From: CAVRUD01 sp963724285
GTDB lineage: Bacteria > Chloroflexota > Chloroflexia > Thermomicrobiales > UBA6265
NCBI GenBank assembly: GCA_963724285.1
Contig: CAVRUD010000029.1
Coordinates: 310,001 to 374,000 of the forward strand
DNA length: 64,000 nt
Direction of reading: 5' to 3'
A program made the translations under genes and the position numbers. The notes beneath the pieces are model-generated. The model did no database searches. It saw only the letters and a list, made by a program, of their open reading frames with translations, and was not told the origin of the DNA. Below are positions 59,066-64,000 of this stretch, piece by piece (within the stretch, counting starts at the first letter, position 1; each line of letters starts with the position of its first letter).

Positions 59066-59972
59066 ACATCAACTCCTCCGCCGCTCGAGAATGTTGCCGA
59101 TCTTTCGCCGGGGCAAAGTCCGCGACACCTACGACCTGGGCGACAACCTGCTGATGGTCGCCTCGGATCGCTTGTCCGCCTTCGATGTCGTCCTCCCGAG
59201 CAGCATCCCTGGAAAGGGAGTCCTGCTTACCCAGCTCTCGCATTACTGGCTCCGAACCACCCGGCACATCGTTCCCAACCACTTCGTGTCCACCGACCTG
59301 ACCGGGATCGTCCCACCCGAAGGACGTTCGGCCGTCGAGCATCGCGCTATGGTGGTGCGCAAAGCAGACAGGATCGACATCGAGTGTGTCGTTCGGGGCT
59401 ATCTCGCCGGGTCGGGTTGGCGGGAATACCTGGAACGGCAGTCACTTGCCGAGCAGCCGCTACCTGCTGGACTGCGGCAGTGCGAACGACTTCCCGAGCC
59501 GGTTTTCACTCCTGCGCTCAAGAATGACGAAGGTCACGACGAGAACGTTTCGACTCAACATCTAGATGCCAGAATCGGAGCCGAACTTTCCCAACGTCTG
59601 CAATCGGTCAGCCTCGCCCTCTATCGATTCGCCGCCGCCGAGGTCGCCAAGCGTGGACTCATCCTGGCTGACACGAAGTTCGAGTTTGGGTTCATCGACG
59701 GCGAACTTGCCCTGATCGACGAAGCACTTACGCCGGACAGTTCGCGCTACTGGGACGCCAGCACCTACGAGCCCGGCCGCGATCAAGACAGTTTCGACAA
59801 GCAATTCGTGCGCAACTGGTTGACAGATTCGGGATGGGACCACGAGCCACCCGGACCAATGCTTCCCGAAGCGGTCATCGCTGGGACTCAGGATCGCTAT
59901 CGAGCAGCGTTCGAGATGATCACGGGGCAATCGGTCGAGCAGTACATCGAGACCAACCGGAGGGATGGGTGA
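59046..59972 (+). CDS. purC: SAICAR synthase PurC
   Basis: About 308 aa. It couples CAIR and aspartate with ATP. GKVRDTYDLGDNLLMVASDRLSAFDVVL, IPGKGVLLTQLS, ECVVRGYLAGSGW, PALKNDEGHDENVS, LADTKFEFGFIDGEL and EALTPDSSRYWD are the standard motifs. It overlaps the purB end. The start may instead be ATG 59091 (MLPIFRRGKVRD), which is closer to the family N-terminus. Confidence 0.95.
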   Translation: MELGGREHQLLRRSRMLPIFRRGKVRDTYDLGDNLLMVASDRLSAFDVVLPSSIPGKGVLLTQLSHYWLRTTRHIVPNHFVSTDLTGIVPPEGRSAVEHRAMVVRKADRIDIECVVRGYLAGSGWREYLERQSLAEQPLPAGLRQCERLPEPVFTPALKNDEGHDENVSTQHLDARIGAELSQRLQSVSLALYRFAAAEVAKRGLILADTKFEFGFIDGELALIDEALTPDSSRYWDASTYEPGRDQDSFDKQFVRNWLTDSGWDHEPPGPMLPEAVIAGTQDRYRAAFEMITGQSVEQYIETNRRDG

Positions 59973-60271
59973 CAGAAGCGTCGTCAGGTTCGAGTCGGGG
60001 TTCTTGGATCGCCGAAGTCATTGTCGTCCCTAAAACAGGCGTCAATGATCCTCAGGGTGAAGCTATCCTCGGCGGAATCCGCTCGCTTGGATTCACCTCC
60101 GTGGCTGGCGTCCGCTCCGGCAGGTACTTTCGCCTCGAACTGACCTCGACTGACGAGACGTCCGCCACTACCGAGGCGAATGAGATGTGCGAGCGCCTTC
60201 TGGCTAACCCGGTGATCGAGACCTTCACCGTCACCGTCCGCCCGGATACATGGCCCTGGAGGGGAGGTTGA
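59969..60271 (+). CDS. purS: FGAM synthase subunit PurS
   Basis: About 100 aa, GTG start at 59969 overlapping the purC stop, with GGAGGGA upstream. IAEVIVVPKTGVNDPQGEAI and FTSVAGVRSGRYFRLEL are typical of PurS, the bridging subunit between PurL and PurQ. Its presence shows a small-type three-subunit FGAM synthase. purQ follows directly. Confidence 0.93.
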   Translation: MTEASSGSSRGSWIAEVIVVPKTGVNDPQGEAILGGIRSLGFTSVAGVRSGRYFRLELTSTDETSATTEANEMCERLLANPVIETFTVTVRPDTWPWRGG

Positions 60272-60273
60272 GC

Positions 60274-60992
60274 ATGCGCATGAGCAACCATCCGGTCGTC
60301 GCTGTCATCAGCTTTCCGGGAAGCAACGGTGATAGGGATGCTGTCCACGCATTTCAACACGAGCCTGGGCGTGCGGGCCGAACTCGTCGACTACCGCATT
60401 ACCGACCTAGACAGCTATGCCGCGCTCGTCCTACCCGGCGGGTTCTCGTACGGCGACTACCTGCGAAGCGGGGCCATCGCCCGATTCGCGCCAGCCATGG
60501 CTGCCGTGCGCAGGTTCGCGGATCGCGGGGGGCCGGTCCTTGGCATCTGCAACGGGTTCCAGGTCCTTACCGAAGCGCATCTGCTGCCCGGGGCACTTCT
60601 TCGCAACGCAACCCTCAAGTTTCATTGCCACTGGACGCACATCAAGATCGAGCAGACTAATACGGTTTGGACGTCTAACCTGACAGCCGGGGAAACGCTG
60701 CGGTTGCCGGTCGCGCACGGCGACGGGTAGTTACTTCGCCGACGCTGAGACTCTGGAGCGCCTCGAGCAGACGGGGCGGGTCGTCGCTCGCTACGTCAGT
60801 CCATTGGGCGAGCGCACCGACGAAGCCAATGCCAACGGTTCGGTCCACTCAATCGCCGCGATTGCCAACGACCAAGGAAACGTTGTCGGCTTGATGCCAC
60901 ACCCTGAGCGAGCTACGGAAACCCTAACGGGCGGCGACGATGGCCTTCGGTTGCTGCAGTCGGTCCTGCATGCCTTGTCCGTTCCCGCGTAA
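60274..60992 (+). CDS. purQ: FGAM synthase glutaminase subunit PurQ, two frameshifts
   Basis: About 237 aa when joined; it supplies ammonia from glutamine to PurL. Frame 1 gives AVISFPGSNGDRD. After one extra base in the GGG near 60340 the frame becomes LVLPGGFSYGDYLRSGAIAR and GGPVLGICNGFQVL, with the nucleophilic Cys. At 60724 (VAHGDG then a TAG) another extra base restores YFADAETLERL and GLMPHPERATE, with the catalytic His/Glu. Both breaks sit at G runs. The TAG is a frameshift, not a recoded codon. Confidence 0.88.
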
Positions 60993-61037
60993 CGGCGGCG
61001 CGCTGTCTTGCTCTAGACGTCCTAACCGCCAAACGCA

Positions 61038-63253
61038 ATGTCGGAGGAAGTGTCCGCAGTGTCGATCGCACCCGGGGCGTGGCGTGAAGTCGCGCTGAGT
61101 GATGAAGAGTACGAACGGATCGTCGATCTCCTTGGTCGCGAACCTCGACCGGTGGAACTCGGCATGTTCGGGGCGATGTGGAGCGAGCACTGCGGCTACA
61201 AGCACTCCGCAAATCACCTCCGCACCCTGCCGACGGAAGCTCCGTGGGTCCTCCAGGGGCCCGGCGAGAACGCGGGCGCAATTGATGTCGGCGACGGTCT
61301 GGCGGTCGTCTTCAAAGTCGAGTCCCATAACCATCCAAGTGCGGTTGAACCGTATCAAGGCGCCGCGACCGGAGTCGGCGGCATTGTGCGGGACATCTTC
61401 ACGATGGGTGCGCGGCCTGTAGCCGTTCTGGATGCACTTCGGTTCGGCCCGCTTGACCGTCAGCGAAACCGATATCTGTCTGAGCAACGTCGTCGCCGGC
61501 ATCGGCGGATACGGCAATTCCCTCGGCATTCCGACCGTCGGCGGAGAGATCTTCTTCGACGCCTCTTACGACGGAAATCCGATCGTCAATGCCATGTGCG
61601 CCGGCGTCACCACGCACGGCAATCTCATGCGCGCCCGGGCGAGCGGTCCGGGCAACATCCTGATGCTCATCGGAGCGGACACCGGACGGGACGGCCTTCA
61701 CGGGGCCACATTCGCCTCAGTTGACGACCCCGAGGCATCGCACCGTGGCGTCATTCAAGTCGGCAACCCGTTCCTGGAAAAGCTGCTGCTCGAAGCCTGT
61801 CTCGAACTACTCCAAGGGGACGACGTTGTCGCTATGCAGGACTTAGGGGCTGCCGGCCTGACGTCATCGGTTGTCGAGTGCGCCAGTAGGGGTGGGGTCG
61901 GTGCCGAGATTGACGTAGCCAACGTTCCGCGACGCGACCAGGGGATGAGCGCCTACGAGGTCATGCTCAGCGAAAGCCAGGAGCGGATGCTCCTGGTCGT
62001 TCAGCCTCAAGGGGTCGCCCGCGTCCGCGAGATTGTGGAACGCTGGTCTTTGCATGCCAGCGAGATTGGCACCGTTACGGATGATGGGCACGTACGCGTC
62101 CGCGACGGCTCCGAGGTCGCCGTTGACGTCCCGGCGGAACTGTTCACCGACGCCTGCCCACGGTACGACCGGGTAGCCGTCGAATTAGAACAGGTCGTTC
62201 GTGCAAGAGAATCGGACCCCAGGACTGTTGCCGACATTGCCTCCGACCAGTTCATCCCTACCCTGCTCAACCTCCTCGGCTCACCAAACATCGGGAGTCG
62301 ACGCGCGGTCTATGAGCAGTACGATCACACCATCATGACGAACACCGTTGTCGAGCCGGGAGCCGGAGACGCGGCCGTTATCCGCCTCAAAGGCACCGGG
62401 CGCGGCATTGCCCTGGCAATCGACTGCAATTCGCGCTACTGCTGGCTCGACCCAAACCTGGGCACCCGCCATGCTGTCGCCGAAGCCGCCAGAAACGTCT
62501 CGTGCGCCGGCGGGCGACCACGCGCGGCAACGAATTGCCTCAACTTCGGCAACCCTGAGAAACCGGGGGGAGCCTATCAACTGCGCGAGGCCGTCGCTGG
62601 CCTCGGGACGGCCTGCCGGTTGCTTGGCATCCCGGTAATCAGTGGCAACGTGAGCCTCTACAACGAAACCGCCGCGTCCCCAATCATGCCCACCCCAACC
62701 GTAGGTATCGTGGGCGTCCTGGACGATGTCTCCCGGAACGCCTCCATGATCGTGGAGTGCGGGCGACGAAATCCTTCTTGTCGGTGAAGGCGTTCCATCC
62801 CTCGGTGGGTCCGAATATCTCTCGTGGGTCCACGGTAAGGTCATCGGTGCACCACCAGAACTCAACCTTCAGGCCGAGGAGACAGTCCAGCATCTCGTCC
62901 AACGGCTGATCGCGGACGGCATCACCCGGTGCGCCCACGATGTCAGCTTGGGCGGAATTGCCGTGGCAGTGGCGAAGATGGCGATCCAGAGCCGTGTCGG
63001 CTTCGAACTGGTTTCCGAGTTCACTCAGTCGCACGGCGTACGCCTGGACGAGTACTGGTTCGGGGAGTCGGCGACCCGAATCATCGTGGCAGTCGGAAAA
63101 GACCAGTCCGGTTCGGTCATCGAGCGTTGTCGAACCGCTGGAATCCCCGCCGCTCGGCTGGGAACGGCCGGAGGATCGCTGCTCCGATTCCCGGGCATCG
63201 GCGAGGTTTCGCTCGATGAAGCGACAGAGCGATTTGAGTCGGCACTAGAATGA
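61038..63253 (+). CDS. purL: FGAM synthase subunit PurL, two frameshifts
   Basis: About 738 aa when joined. Frame 1: LGMFGAMWSEHCGYKHSANH, KVESHNHPSAVEPYQGAATG with the metal/ATP site, ALRFGPLDRQRNRYLSEQ. A base is missing near 61482-61490 and frame 2 continues VVAGIGGYGNSLGIPTVGGE, QDLGAAGLTSS, and RAATNCLNFGNPEKP. A second break at the GGG near 62764 leads to DEILLVGEGVPSLGGSEYL and DGITRCAHDVSLGGIAVA. PurL with PurQ and PurS makes FGAM. Both breaks are single bases at short G/C runs. Confidence 0.9.
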
Positions 63254-63258
63254 GCAAA

Positions 63259-63270
63259 GTGAACGGACAC
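63259..63270. promoter_or_regulatory. Near-palindrome GTGAACGGACAC upstream of purF
   Basis: It matches ten of twelve bases of the dgt palindrome, and the following TCT matches the dnaN copy. It lies in the ~100-bp gap between purL and purF. A role in regulation is a guess from recurrence. Confidence 0.35.
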
Positions 63271-63352
63271 TCTCATATGGTAAAGTTAGCGTGAGTTACG
63301 GTCTTATTGTCGCGGTCGCCCTGGCGTGGGCGAAGGAGGCGAAATCTCGGCG

Positions 63353-64000
63353 ATGTGGGACGACAAGCCGCACGAGGAGTGCGGAGTGTTCGGAATCTTC
63401 GCCCCAGGTGAAGATGTCGCCCGGCTTACGTTTTTTGGTTTGTACGCCCTCCAGCACCGGGGCCAAGAGAGTGCAGGCATTGCCACATCCGACGGCAATC
63501 GCATCTGGATCAGAACCCGCCTCGGACTTGTCTCTCAGGCATTCGCGGAGAATGACCTGAAGGACCTTCCCGGCCATATCGCGGTCGGTCACGCCCGCTA
63601 CTCAACGGCGGGATCGTCGGCCGCCTGCAACGCCGGACCGATCCTGGCGAAGAGCGAACTTGGCGACATCGCCGTTTCCCACAATGGCAATCTCACCAAC
63701 GCGTTTGCCAGGCGAAAAGAATTGGAAGAGGGTGGGGAGCGGTTCGAAACCTCGACCGACAGCGAAGTCCTCGCCCGACTGATCGCCCTCGCACCTGGCA
63801 AGGACCTCGTTTCCAAAATCCACAACGCTATGCCGAAGATGGTTGGGGCGTATAGCCTGGCCGTCATGACGCGCGATCGGTTGGTCGCCGTGCGCGACCC
63901 AATGGGTGTGCGTCCACTCTGTTTGGGCCGGCTCCACGGTAATTGGGTGATTGCCTCCGAGAGCTGCGCCTTAATGACGATCGGCGCGACAATGGAACGC
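63353..64000 (+). CDS. purF: Amidophosphoribosyltransferase PurF, 5' part
   Basis: 216 N-terminal residues before the window ends. It starts the purine pathway by making phosphoribosylamine from PRPP and glutamine. Short propeptide, then the glutaminase nucleophile in EECGVFGIFA. ALQHRGQESAGI, GHARYSTAG, VSHNGNLTNA, ETSTDSEVLARL and VAVRDPMGVRPL follow. ATG 63353 with GAAGGAGG about 13 nt upstream. It is the sixth pur gene in line; a ~100-bp gap with a possible promoter precedes it. Confidence 0.95.
   Translation, partial: MWDDKPHEECGVFGIFAPGEDVARLTFFGLYALQHRGQESAGIATSDGNRIWIRTRLGLVSQAFAENDLKDLPGHIAVGHARYSTAGSSAACNAGPILAKSELGDIAVSHNGNLTNAFARRKELEEGGERFETSTDSEVLARLIALAPGKDLVSKIHNAMPKMVGAYSLAVMTRDRLVAVRDPMGVRPLCLGRLHGNWVIASESCALMTIGATMER

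Noticed and set aside
60724..60732. In-frame TAG in purQ as a recoded codon
   Set aside because: The downstream conserved sequence is in a different frame, so a one-base shift explains it; recoding would not.

Overview
The window looks like high-GC bacterial chromosome. I infer the Chloroflexota, probably a Thermomicrobia-like lineage. The reasons are the GC-rich codon use, the predominance of C34 tRNA anticodons, the monoderm-type genes (HPF, SecA with an SEC-C tail, YqeY, Trm112-like, an LPxTG-ended cupredoxin), and a Tat-exported protein whose N-terminus resembles one I associate with that group from memory. No 16S rRNA gene is present, so this placement is an inference. Most genes are conserved housekeeping genes in short same-strand runs, with accessory DNA between them.

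Layout. 1-10 kb: an unknown membrane-tethered helical protein, secA (-), an alkyltransferase-like gene, the thiamine operon thiD-thiG-thiE-tenI-thiS (-) under a TPP riboswitch with its own terminator, a small unknown gene, a frameshifted GT4 glycosyltransferase and hpf. 10.5-22 kb: tRNA-Arg, tRNA-Pro, selA, dnaG and dgt (-), pcrA (-), tRNA-Met, tilS, hpt and ftsH. 22-24 kb: tRNA-Ala, tRNA-Gly, an integrase scar, a cupredoxin and an ISL3-type relic touching fpg. 24.9-28.5 kb: HIT protein, yqeY, a Tat-exported streptogramin-lyase-like propeller, ybeY and cinA. 28.5-30.4 kb: a tRNA cluster (Arg, His, Leu, Thr) that encloses rnpB, then a MITE-like inverted repeat. 30.5-35.7 kb: TPR protein, Trm112-like, ruvB-queA, HD protein and two cyclophilins. 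35.7-39.3 kb: a possible ssDNA-annealing gene under an SOS-like box, then dnaN and recF. 39.3-44.7 kb: a very GC-rich accessory block with a 92-cysteine secreted protein, a small gene and a divergent XRE/NB-ARC/TPR regulator. 45-55.6 kb: tRNA-Gln, folD, an XRE regulator, dnaE, and glmS-tatD-rdgB-Mur-ligase (-). 56.0-57.6 kb: a complete ISKra4-like insertion sequence with a 9-bp target duplication. 57.7-64 kb: the purine operon purB-purC-purS-purQ-purL-purF, with purF running off the window.

How the genes fit together. The thiamine operon makes and joins the thiazole and HMP halves and is controlled by its product. The pur genes run in order towards IMP and AMP. DNA maintenance genes (dnaG, dgt, pcrA, dnaN, recF, ruvB, dnaE, fpg, rdgB) are scattered but numerous. 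A near-palindromic 12-mer, GTGTNCGGACAC-like, recurs before dgt, dnaN and purF.

Features that known families do not explain: a two-hairpin intergenic element that directly follows two unrelated small genes, at 850-932 and 8125-8232; the cysteine-rich Tat protein with its neighbours; and the SOS-box gene pair at 35.7-36.7 kb. Nine single-base frameshifts, several in probably essential genes (pcrA, purQ, purL), suggest residual indel errors in the assembly rather than gene decay.
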